DNA of 64,000 bases from an uncultured Muribaculaceae bacterium (GTDB taxonomy: Bacteria > Bacteroidota > Bacteroidia > Bacteroidales > Muribaculaceae), in the NCBI GenBank assembly GCA_910583795.1, contig CAJTZQ010000006.1:15261-79260 (forward strand). The letters run 5' to 3'. Every line of letters starts with the position of its first letter. Within the stretch, counting starts at the first letter, position 1. The position numbers and the translations under genes were made by a program. Under the pieces are notes generated by a model. It ran no database searches, was not told where the DNA came from, and saw only the letters and a program-made list of their open reading frames with translations. This document shows, piece after piece, positions 27,724 to 36,500 of the stretch.

Positions 27724-28816
27724 AATTATAAATGGCTATCGGATTCTTGAAGATTTCAAGATCGCTGGTGGGATGAGTAAGGTTTCTTTTGCTGAGAAAG
27801 AAGGGAAAACTTATTTCATCAAGGAATTCTTATCTCCTAAATATCCCACTCCTGACAGTCCAGGTAGTGAAAAGACAAAAGAAAAGAAACGTAAAGCTTG
27901 TGATGAATTTGAAAAGCATCATAGGGATTTAAATAATGCTATCGGAAAATGTTGTGCAGGTACAGGAGGACACCTAATATATGCTATTGACTTTTTCCGT
28001 AATGGGGCATCCTATTATAAGGTTACAGAAAAAATAGACATTTCAACTCTACCTTGTGAAAGTATAGCACTTCTTCCTATTGAAAAGATTCTTCTTATTG
28101 CTAAGTCTGCAGTTCATAGTATAAAAATTCTTCATGGCTTAAAAATCGTACATGGAGATTTAAAGCCCGACAATCTCCCAATTAAAAGAGCAGCGGCAGG
28201 ACATGTAGTAAAGCTCATAGACTTTGATGATAGCTATTTTGAATGCAATCCACCTTCAGATCGGGAAAACCTTGTCGGGACTCCGGAGTATTATTCTCCA
28301 GAGCAAGCGGCTTATATCATGGATGAAGATGAAGAAATAGAAAGAGATACGCTCACTTGCAAATCTGACATATTCACTCTTGGTATCATCTTCAGCGAAT
28401 ACTTTACTGGTGAAAAACCAATTTTATCAGGTGGTCATAAGAATACATGGACTTGTATAAACGATGGTAAATCAATATCATTCAAGAAGACATTACCTTC
28501 CAAAATCGAGAATTTGATAAGATCAATGCTATCTCTTAATCCAAATGATCGTCCTTCAATAAGTGAAGTATTCAACATACTTAAAGACGTGAAGCCAGAA
28601 GATGGAGTTTCTGGTGGGGAAACTATAACTTCAGGTTCAATACCTAAGAAGCCTCCTTTACGGTTTGGTCCTGGATTCAAGCCTTCTGGAGGTAAATCAC
28701 CAACGATAACGTCTGAATCACCAAAACGACCAGCAATCCTACCAATTTCTTCTGAAGATAAACCAAAAACGTCAGGGAATCTACGTGGCAAAGGTCTAAA
28801 AATTGCTGATAAATAA
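27710..28816 (+). CDS. Ser/Thr protein kinase
   Basis: This 368-residue protein has a eukaryotic-like kinase domain (about 1-290). The catalytic Lys is in KTYFIKEFLSP, the catalytic loop is HGDLKPDNLP with Asp150, and the metal-binding motif is IDFDD (Asp171), with Asp in place of the usual Gly of DFG. VGTPEYYSPEQAAYI serves as the activation-segment end, and SDIFTLGIIFSEYFTGEKP follows. The C-terminal 75 residues are rich in Pro, Gly and Ser without a membrane helix, so it is cytosolic. It partners with the vWA and PP2C genes upstream, and its stop overlaps the next start codon by one base. Confidence 0.92.
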   Translation: MLKDEIINGYRILEDFKIAGGMSKVSFAEKEGKTYFIKEFLSPKYPTPDSPGSEKTKEKKRKACDEFEKHHRDLNNAIGKCCAGTGGHLIYAIDFFRNGASYYKVTEKIDISTLPCESIALLPIEKILLIAKSAVHSIKILHGLKIVHGDLKPDNLPIKRAAAGHVVKLIDFDDSYFECNPPSDRENLVGTPEYYSPEQAAYIMDEDEEIERDTLTCKSDIFTLGIIFSEYFTGEKPILSGGHKNTWTCINDGKSISFKKTLPSKIENLIRSMLSLNPNDRPSISEVFNILKDVKPEDGVSGGETITSGSIPKKPPLRFGPGFKPSGGKSPTITSESPKRPAILPISSEDKPKTSGNLRGKGLKIADK

Positions 28817-29910
28817 TGAGCTGGCTATGTAAACAATGCGAAACTGTAAACACCGATGACGTACTGGAATGCGAAGTTTGTGATGCAGTCTCACCATATA
28901 TAAGTCGATTTGACTATGACGAAATCGATCCTGAAGTACCTACTACCATCAGGTGGAAGGCAGAAGCATGTGACTGTGTCATGCTATTGTATAGAGGACA
29001 TATCACTGATGTTACTCATTTGTCTGCTGCAAGAATACTTGCAAAAAGAGACACTGAGGTTACATTCATCTTAAAAAATGAAGTTACCGAACGTGAGTTT
29101 ACTTACGATGTAAGAGAACATAAACCGCCTATTACCCGGATTCGATTTCTACAAAAATCAGACATAGATTTTGTAAAGGAACTCTGTTCTGATGAAGAAT
29201 TCAACAAGTATTTGACCTTAGGTAAATATGGTGAAAATATTGATTCATTCTTTGATACAATTCTTGTTTTATTTGACAAAGGCATGTCCTTTCCATATGT
29301 GATAGAAACCATGGATTCGATGTCTTTAGGTCTGATAACATGCCAAATTGAACAAGAAGATGGGGAAATAACCGGAAATATCACGTATTCAATTCTGCCG
29401 GAATATCGAAATTTTGGTCTTGCAACCGAAGCATTGATGAATTTACGGAACGAGACAAAGAATGCTGGAGTTGAAGTTCTTAATTTGATAATCAATACTT
29501 CAAACATGGCTTCACGAAGGGTTGCTGAAAAATGTGGATTTTTGTGTAAGGATCCACGGTTACAACTTGCAGACGAATCCGGGAAGACAATGATGCTTAC
29601 ATGGAAATACATATTCTCCGAGCATATTAGCAAGCGGGAAATAATGGTAAAGAAAGGACTTGAAGCATTAAAAAAAGAGGAGTGTGAAAAAGCAATTCGT
29701 CTTTATGAAAATGCCTTGAAATTTAAATGTCCAAGAAGATGTCCTTATAATGATGGCGTCATCTATGCTTACATTGCAGATGCATATTCATACAATAGGA
29801 AATACGGTAAAGCTTGTGAAGCATATAAGAAAGCGAAATCATTAGGTAATGATAATCCTGAAATTGATAAAGAAATAAAGTGGTTAGAATCTAACATGTA
29901 TTCATTATAA
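28816..29910 (+). CDS. Zinc finger-GNAT acetyltransferase-TPR fusion
   Basis: This 364-residue protein has three parts. Residues 1-25 form a RanBP2-like zinc finger (SWLCKQCETVNTDDVLECEVC; Cys at 5, 8, 19, 22 by eye). An Ig-like stretch follows (about 30-95; PTTIRWKAEACDCVMLLYRG). Residues about 100-255 are a GNAT domain of the RimJ/RimL kind (IRFLQKSDIDFVKELC, PEYRNFGLATEALMNLRNET, NTSNMASRRVAEKCGFL). Residues about 270-360 are tetratricopeptide repeats (KGLEALKKEECEKAIRLYEN). It presumably acetylates a protein N-terminus or Lys within the operon's complex; the target is unknown. Confidence 0.82.
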   Translation: MSWLCKQCETVNTDDVLECEVCDAVSPYISRFDYDEIDPEVPTTIRWKAEACDCVMLLYRGHITDVTHLSAARILAKRDTEVTFILKNEVTEREFTYDVREHKPPITRIRFLQKSDIDFVKELCSDEEFNKYLTLGKYGENIDSFFDTILVLFDKGMSFPYVIETMDSMSLGLITCQIEQEDGEITGNITYSILPEYRNFGLATEALMNLRNETKNAGVEVLNLIINTSNMASRRVAEKCGFLCKDPRLQLADESGKTMMLTWKYIFSEHISKREIMVKKGLEALKKEECEKAIRLYENALKFKCPRRCPYNDGVIYAYIADAYSYNRKYGKACEAYKKAKSLGNDNPEIDKEIKWLESNMYSL

Positions 29911-29924
29911 TTAATAATATATAT

Positions 29925-32174
29925 ATGGCTAAAGCAATCGGAATAGATTTAGGTACGACCAATTCGGTTGTTGCATTTAAAGACACTAGTGTTAGAACCA
30001 TCACAACTGGTCCTGACAACGCAGAACTCTGCCGTTCTTGTGTAGCTATTGACAGGAGGTCAGGAGAGTTTATAGTAGGAAATTCGCCTTATAACTCATG
30101 GAAGAAATATGCTCCTAACATTGTTGTTTCCGTAAAGAGGCTTATGGGTGCAAGTATTTCTGATGAACAAGTTAAAAACATGAAATCTCAGAAAAATCTT
30201 TATCCTTATGGCATCGATAAGTTGGCAGGTGGTACTGACGAATCAGTAGCCGTTATTCTTAATGGGAAACAATACACACCTGAACAAATTAGTGCACAGA
30301 TTTTACGACAGTTAAAAGAAGATGCTTCTGTCAAACTGGGAGAAATAACACATGCAGTAATTACAGTCCCGGCATATTTCAATGAAAAGCAGAAGACCGC
30401 AACCAGAAAAGCTGCAGAATTAGCGGGCTTGAAGGTTCAACGCCTTCTCGCAGAACCTACAGCAGCTGCGATATCTTATGGTGTAGATAAAATGGATAAA
30501 GACGAAGAAAAAGTTTTTCTCGTCTATGACTTCGGTGGAGGCACATTCGACTTATCCATCCTGGTCGCAGCAGGTGGAAACTTTATTGAATCTGGAAGTG
30601 GAGGAGACAGATGGCTTGGTGGTGATGATATTGACAAAGCTCTTATGAATTTTGTCTTTGAACAAACCAACAAAGAAAATGATGTAAATGTACAAAAACT
30701 GATATCTGCTTTGGATGAAAGAAAGCTTTTATCTTTTCAAGGTGAATTAAAGAAACAAATCGAAGTTGCTAAAAAGCAATTGAGCAATTCAAAGGCTGCG
30801 AGCATTGAGATTTTTGGTGAATTAGAGGTTGAGAACGGAGACATGATTGATATCGATGTTAGCATCACTCGTGAAGAATTTGAGAATCTGATTCGTCCTT
30901 TAATTCAAAGAACAATTGATCTTGTTGATGAACTGTTAGATAAAACTGGCTATCCTATTGAAACTATTGACAACATACTTCTCGTAGGTGGGTCTTCATG
31001 TATTCCCCTTGTAAAGAAGATGCTCGCGGCAAAATACGGCGAGGAAAAAATATTGTCTTCTGAAAAGCCTATGTTGGCAATTGCAGAAGGTGCTGCAATT
31101 CTTGCACATGCATTGAGTGATGAATTTGAATGTCCTTCATGTGGTGAAATGGTTTCAAAAGACAGTGTAACATGTCCTCATTGTGGTTCAAAATTTGATG
31201 GCGTGCCCAGAGAAAGAGAGGAAATTGTCCTTCCATCTGCCAAACACAATTACTACATCAAGTTGGAATCTGGCAATCAGAAGATTATTAATGCTACTGA
31301 ACCTTTACCAATTAATATTAATAAGAAATTCAGAACGACCGTCGATAATCAAAAAATTGTAGAGTTAGTAATTTTGTCAGATGCTGAAGATGGAGCTTTT
31401 GAAAAGATTGCTTCCGGTTTCTTCACAATCTCTGATAACCTTCCCGTTGATAGCAATCTTACGTTTACTTTCACTCTTTCAGAAAGCGAAGAATTGTCTG
31501 CTAAAGTAAAAATTGATCATACAGGTAAAACTACTAATATCGTATTAGGTAGAGGCAATAAAGATTCAAAATGTCTTGGTACTATATCTGACTCCATACA
31601 TGGTATATTGAGTGATTCTTCTATCAGTGACAACAAGAAAACTGAATACATGTCTAAAGTTCAAGAAAGCATTGATATTATTTCTAAGAATAATTACAAT
31701 GAAGATGCATCAGAGTGGCAAGATATTGAAAACAAAATAAATCTTGCACAAAACCAAGCTCGAGTACCTGATAGCGGTGACGATGGAAAGTCTGTATCAC
31801 TTATCATTGCCAAGATTCTATTAGTAACATTTGAAAGATTCATATCGACAGAGGATGAGAATGAAATGAAGTCACTCATTGCTAAAGTTGAGTCTTCTGA
31901 TAATCCAATGGAAAGGGTTGTATCATTGACGAAACTTGAAAACTTAACAGGAAGGTATAGCTTGTTTACAACAATATTCATGTTCAAGTTGATATCAATG
32001 AATGATTCTACAAGTCCAACTCTCGCAGCTCGTGCAGATATAGCATATAATGATATGATGAATGCTCTAAATCGACATGACATTGATACAGTTAGAGATC
32101 TTATATCAAGTAATTCTGCAATTCTTAATACCATGGGTAAAGGTATTGACATTAAGACAGCAATTAAAGGATAA
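29925..32174 (+). CDS. Hsp70 (DnaK-like) chaperone with inserted zinc ribbon
   Basis: The 749-residue product has a full ATPase domain: GIDLGTTNSVVAFKD, VITVPAYFNEKQKTATRKAAEL, LLAEPTAAAISYG, VYDFGGGTFDLSIL and LLVGGSSCIPLVKKML. Between the ATPase and substrate-binding domains sits a four-Cys zinc ribbon (about 402-425; CPSCGEMVSKDSVTCPHC), absent from housekeeping DnaK. The beta substrate-binding domain and a long helical tail (about 540-749) follow, without the EEVD-like or acidic DnaK end. J-like and GrpE-like genes close the same operon, so this is probably a dedicated chaperone rather than the general dnaK. Confidence 0.92.
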   Translation: MAKAIGIDLGTTNSVVAFKDTSVRTITTGPDNAELCRSCVAIDRRSGEFIVGNSPYNSWKKYAPNIVVSVKRLMGASISDEQVKNMKSQKNLYPYGIDKLAGGTDESVAVILNGKQYTPEQISAQILRQLKEDASVKLGEITHAVITVPAYFNEKQKTATRKAAELAGLKVQRLLAEPTAAAISYGVDKMDKDEEKVFLVYDFGGGTFDLSILVAAGGNFIESGSGGDRWLGGDDIDKALMNFVFEQTNKENDVNVQKLISALDERKLLSFQGELKKQIEVAKKQLSNSKAASIEIFGELEVENGDMIDIDVSITREEFENLIRPLIQRTIDLVDELLDKTGYPIETIDNILLVGGSSCIPLVKKMLAAKYGEEKILSSEKPMLAIAEGAAILAHALSDEFECPSCGEMVSKDSVTCPHCGSKFDGVPREREEIVLPSAKHNYYIKLESGNQKIINATEPLPININKKFRTTVDNQKIVELVILSDAEDGAFEKIASGFFTISDNLPVDSNLTFTFTLSESEELSAKVKIDHTGKTTNIVLGRGNKDSKCLGTISDSIHGILSDSSISDNKKTEYMSKVQESIDIISKNNYNEDASEWQDIENKINLAQNQARVPDSGDDGKSVSLIIAKILLVTFERFISTEDENEMKSLIAKVESSDNPMERVVSLTKLENLTGRYSLFTTIFMFKLISMNDSTSPTLAARADIAYNDMMNALNRHDIDTVRDLISSNSAILNTMGKGIDIKTAIKG

Positions 32175-32176
32175 TT

Positions 32177-32689
32177 ATGAGTGATTCAATTGCATGTCCC
32201 GTTTGTGGGAAAGTGGGTATTCCTGACTACCATAAGGATGTAGTTGTTTGTCCTTGTTGTGGTACAGATTTGTCAATCTACAAAATTTTGGTTGACTCTC
32301 AAAGTGACCACACCACAAAAGAGACAATAGATAAAAAATGGAAAATAGCTACAGCAGCTTCGGCTGCTATAGCTATTCTGACATTGGTGTTTGTTTGCTT
32401 TCCCCAAAAACGGGAGGAGGTAGTTGAAGATACGGAACTTATAAATAAGGTCGAGATCTTGAAAGATTCAATTAGTAGCTTGACAGCCCAATTAAAATTG
32501 GCTAATCAAGAGATTACAAATCTTAGTGACCAACAAGCAAATCATTCTGATAAAATCTATATTGTACAGAAAGGCGACTCTCCATGTAGGATTAGTAGTA
32601 AGTTATATGGAAACGAAAGTCATCAAAAGGAAATCGAAGCGGTTATTACCAAACCTCTTCAACCAGGTGATACCTTGTATCTTAAATAG
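32177..32689 (+). CDS. Zinc-ribbon, single-pass membrane protein with LysM-like end
   Basis: The 170-residue product has an N-terminal zinc ribbon (CPVCGKVG and CPCCGTDL), a membrane helix (ATAASAAIAILTLVFVCF, about 57-74), a coiled coil (about 80-120) and a C-terminal LysM-like segment (IYIVQKGDSPCRISSKLYG, then LQPGDTLYLK). The ribbon side should be cytosolic and the LysM side periplasmic, where it could touch peptidoglycan. It would tie the otherwise cytosolic machine to the envelope. It starts 2 bases after the Hsp70 gene and ends 2 bases before the next one. Confidence 0.75.
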   Translation: MSDSIACPVCGKVGIPDYHKDVVVCPCCGTDLSIYKILVDSQSDHTTKETIDKKWKIATAASAAIAILTLVFVCFPQKREEVVEDTELINKVEILKDSISSLTAQLKLANQEITNLSDQQANHSDKIYIVQKGDSPCRISSKLYGNESHQKEIEAVITKPLQPGDTLYLK

Positions 32690-32691
32690 TT

Positions 32692-33510
32692 ATGATTGGT
32701 GCAATAATAGGCGATATCATAGGAAGTGTGTATGAACATGATAATATTAAGACAAAGGATTTTCCTTTGTTTTCCAATAAATGTACATTTACTGATGATA
32801 CTGTTCTGTCTGTTGCAACAGCAAAATGGCTATTGGAAGGAAACGAATGTTATCGTCATTACTATGAATTGACAAGTAGATATTCCACCGCAGGCTATGG
32901 TACAGGGTTTATTAAATGGTATTTTCAAGTAAAGTATCATAAAAATCCAAAACCATATAATTCATGTGGTAATGGTTCCGCAATGCGAGTTGGTCCTGTA
33001 GGTTGGGCTTTTGACATAGAACCGGAACTTCTTGCTGCAGCAAAGATTTCCGCAGAATGCACACATAACCATCCAGAAGGTATCAGGGGTGCTCAAGCAA
33101 TCGCTTTCTGTATCTTCATGGCACGCCATGGTTTTAATGTTGCAGAAATTAAACAGGCGATAGAAGAACGTTTTGGTTATAACTTGTCAACGTCCATTGA
33201 TGAACTGCGTCTTCGTTATTCATGGCACGGCATGGATGGATTGGGTAATGGAGGTATTTGTCAGGATAGCGTTCCGCAAGCGATAATTTGCGCATTGCAA
33301 GCTTTTGATTTTGAGGATGCCATTCGCAATGCAATTAGTATTGGTGGTGATTCTGACACAATTGGCTGTATGACAGGAAGTATCGCTGAAGCTTTATATG
33401 GTATTCCCAAAAGTATAGCAGAGAAGGCATCACTCTATTTACCAGATGATCTCTCTCTAACAATTACTGATTTTGAAAAAAAGTTTGGTACGTTCATCAT
33501 TAATAATTAG
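32692..33510 (+). CDS. ADP-ribosylglycohydrolase family protein (DraG-like)
   Basis: This 272-residue cytosolic enzyme is predicted to remove ADP-ribose from proteins or other acceptors. The metal-binding motifs are intact: GAIIGDIIGSVYE near the start, TFTDDTVLS (Thr34-Asp35-Asp36-Thr37), GNGSAMRVGPVG, and the C-terminal GGDSDTIGCMTGSIAEA (Gly218-Asp220-Asp222). Length is normal for the family. Its place in the operon implies that ADP-ribosylation is either made and reversed by the system or countered by it; no ADP-ribosyltransferase is recognisable among the ten genes. Confidence 0.93.
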   Translation: MIGAIIGDIIGSVYEHDNIKTKDFPLFSNKCTFTDDTVLSVATAKWLLEGNECYRHYYELTSRYSTAGYGTGFIKWYFQVKYHKNPKPYNSCGNGSAMRVGPVGWAFDIEPELLAAAKISAECTHNHPEGIRGAQAIAFCIFMARHGFNVAEIKQAIEERFGYNLSTSIDELRLRYSWHGMDGLGNGGICQDSVPQAIICALQAFDFEDAIRNAISIGGDSDTIGCMTGSIAEALYGIPKSIAEKASLYLPDDLSLTITDFEKKFGTFIINN

Positions 33511-33520
33511 AATAAAAAAT

Positions 33521-36500
33521 ATGGGACTAATTTCCTGGGTTAAAGATACATATTATAATCATAAACTTGATAATGCGGATTCTGCATATCTGTCAAAAGA
33601 CATTGCGAAAGCAGAACGCATATATCAAGAAATACTTGGTAAACAGCCGAAAGCTTCCGAGCACTTGGCAAAAATGTATTATGAAGTTGGGAAGTCACGT
33701 AATGATGAGTTGGTATATCTTGCTAAGTTGAAGTCTCTACTTTCTAATACTACTTTAGGAAAAGATAAAGTATCTTTTTATCATAATCAGTTAGTATTAA
33801 TTATAGATAAAGTTGCAGAAAAACTTTTTAAAAACCGTGATTATAACAAAGCTTACAAATATCTGAAAGCAATTGATCTTGACAAAAGAGGTGATTCCAA
33901 TTTTGCTAAGAAAAGCCGTTTATATGCTTTGTATGTAAATCTTAATACAATTGAATTTGAGTCTCCATATACCCCAGCCCTTAGCTTAATCAATGCATAT
34001 TGCAAGAATGAGGTTGAAATAGACATCGAAGATGCAATAATTGGCACAGTTAAAAGATTACATGAGTCAAATAAGCTTGACAGAGCATATTGTACGTCAA
34101 ACTGTCTGGCTAAAAAAGGTAACCTTAAAGCTATTAAAGAGTGTATTGCTGTCGCATACGATATTTATAATAAAGGGAATAAGTCTGACAAGAATGTCAT
34201 AGATGAAGATATATTGCTTGACTACATACATCAAAATAGTCAAGCAAATCTACTTGTAGGATTAGAGCAATTTGCCAGATTCTCTTACAAGTATCGAAAT
34301 AAATATATTTCTGAAGGCATTTCTGCAATTTCCTCTGAGTCGGATTCAAAGAAAGCGTTAGCAATATTTAAGACTGTTTGGGAAATAGCCCCAGACGTTA
34401 GTCTGATTAAAACTTTTGCAAAATCCTCATCTTCTATTTCAACATTAGTATATGAATATTTTGAAGGAAACATTTCAAGTTTAACTTCTGATATCAAATA
34501 TCAGATAACCCTGTTCAAAGAGCTAAGTCTATTTGAGGATAAGGACTATATCTTAACTGTACTTGAACAGTTTAAGAAAAAGGGGCTTGATAACAAGGAA
34601 CTTTATATTTCCAAGGCAAAATCAATTTATGAAACATCGAATGAAAATTCTCGTATAGCTTTAGTAAATAGATTACTGAATATTTATAATGATGAATCCT
34701 GGGGTATAAGTGAAAAACTGGCGATTGGAGAAAGAGCTCAGGCAGAACAGAATTACAAACTATCGATGCAACTGTATAGCGAGTTAATCGGTCTTCATGC
34801 AAAAGCACAGCCAAGACTTGCTCAATTATACTATGAGCTAAGCTTGAAGGAATCTGATTTTCATCAAAGAAGGGCATTGATAAAGGAAGCATACTATTTT
34901 AAGAAATCACATGATCCTCTATTTGATTTAATGGAGTATGACAAGTTGATTCCGAACTTGTCAACATCCGCCCTTGCTCTCATTAAAGAGTGCTTCGAAA
35001 ATAATATTCCGGACGAAGCATACGTCACAACAAACATATTCAAGCCATTTATTTCTGATTGTTTTGATAGCTATGTCAAAGAACTGAAATCTTATCATGA
35101 TGTCGACTATATTCTTTCAAAGTTAGAGGCTTTAAATAATGAAGGTTATGACGTAGAATCAGATTATAAAGAAATTGTCATTAAGATTGTTACCTCTTCT
35201 GATTTTGAAGGAAAATATAAATTTGAGGTTTTATCAAGATCAATCAATCTATACAAAGATGATAATCTTTCAGAGAGATTTATTTTGATAGCCATTGATA
35301 TTATTAGAAATGAGACTGATGTAGAACGTGCCGTTTCTGTATTTGCTAAAACTTGGAGGCAGCTGGCAGATACAAAACTTTTTGATGCATTTGTAAACCA
35401 GGAATACAAATACCATACGTTCATTGTCGACTTTCTAATAGATAAGTCATCCATATCGCATTGGGATAAATCGTTGGTATCAAGTTTTTGCGATCATATT
35501 TTTGCTATTGATGATTATAAGTACTCATTGTCCGTTTTTGATCATATTGCTACAAAAGGCATTGATATTAAGCGTTCTTATGTTGCATGTGTTTTGAAAG
35601 CCTTACCCTCATTAAACACTGACGACAGATTATCATTCTTGAATGAATCATTGGCTAAATATCCAGATGAATTACTTGTTAATGAAAAATTGAATTTGTG
35701 TGACAGCTTTGTTGATAAAGGTAAAAACGAAGTCGCAAAAAAGATTCTTAATGAGTTAGTTGGCTTATCCAATTTAGCAGAGCCAAAGCTTGCAATGCTT
35801 TATTATACTGAAAGCAAGAAAGCAAAGACTCTTGCCGGTAAGCAAGAATTGGTAAAAAAAGGACTATCATTTCATATTTCACATTCTCCAATTTTTGCCA
35901 CAGAAGAATATAAGCCCGTTTTCAAGAAACTTCTTTCTGCTTTTATCTCTGTCATAAATAAGTATTTTACAAACAAAGAATATCATGAAGCATATAATCT
36001 ATGTGAAGAACTAAAACTATATAGTGACAAATGGTATAGCCACTATATAACACTCAGAACTGAAGCCCTTTCTTCATTTGATGACATAGATGGCAAAATA
36101 GAGCATATATGTGAAACTTTTAGAATCTTAGACAAAAATGGCTATATTGTAAAAGAATCAACATTGAATGAAATAAATTCTTTGTGGGATATTCTTCATG
36201 GATTAGAAATCAGATTGGCTAAAAGCAAATCTTATAAAGATTGTGTGCAACAGCTCAAAGATTTTTCCAAATATGTTGCCAATCAATGCCATGAAAATAA
36301 ATCAAATACATTACAAAATGACATAACCAACGAGCTGATTAGCATTCATAAGAACCATGGTTACAAGTGCGAACAAGATGGCTTGTATTCTGATGCGATT
36401 TCTACATATGTGGTTCTATCTTCCATAGCAAACACCAGGACAAAGATTTGGTGTAAGATTCGTTGTGCTCTTTGTAATATTAAGGAAGGGAAACATATTG

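Noticed and set aside
29925..32174. Reading the Hsp70 gene as the housekeeping dnaK
   Set aside because: The inserted zinc ribbon, unusual tail and operon with signalling genes point to a dedicated paralogue, although the rest of the genome is not visible.
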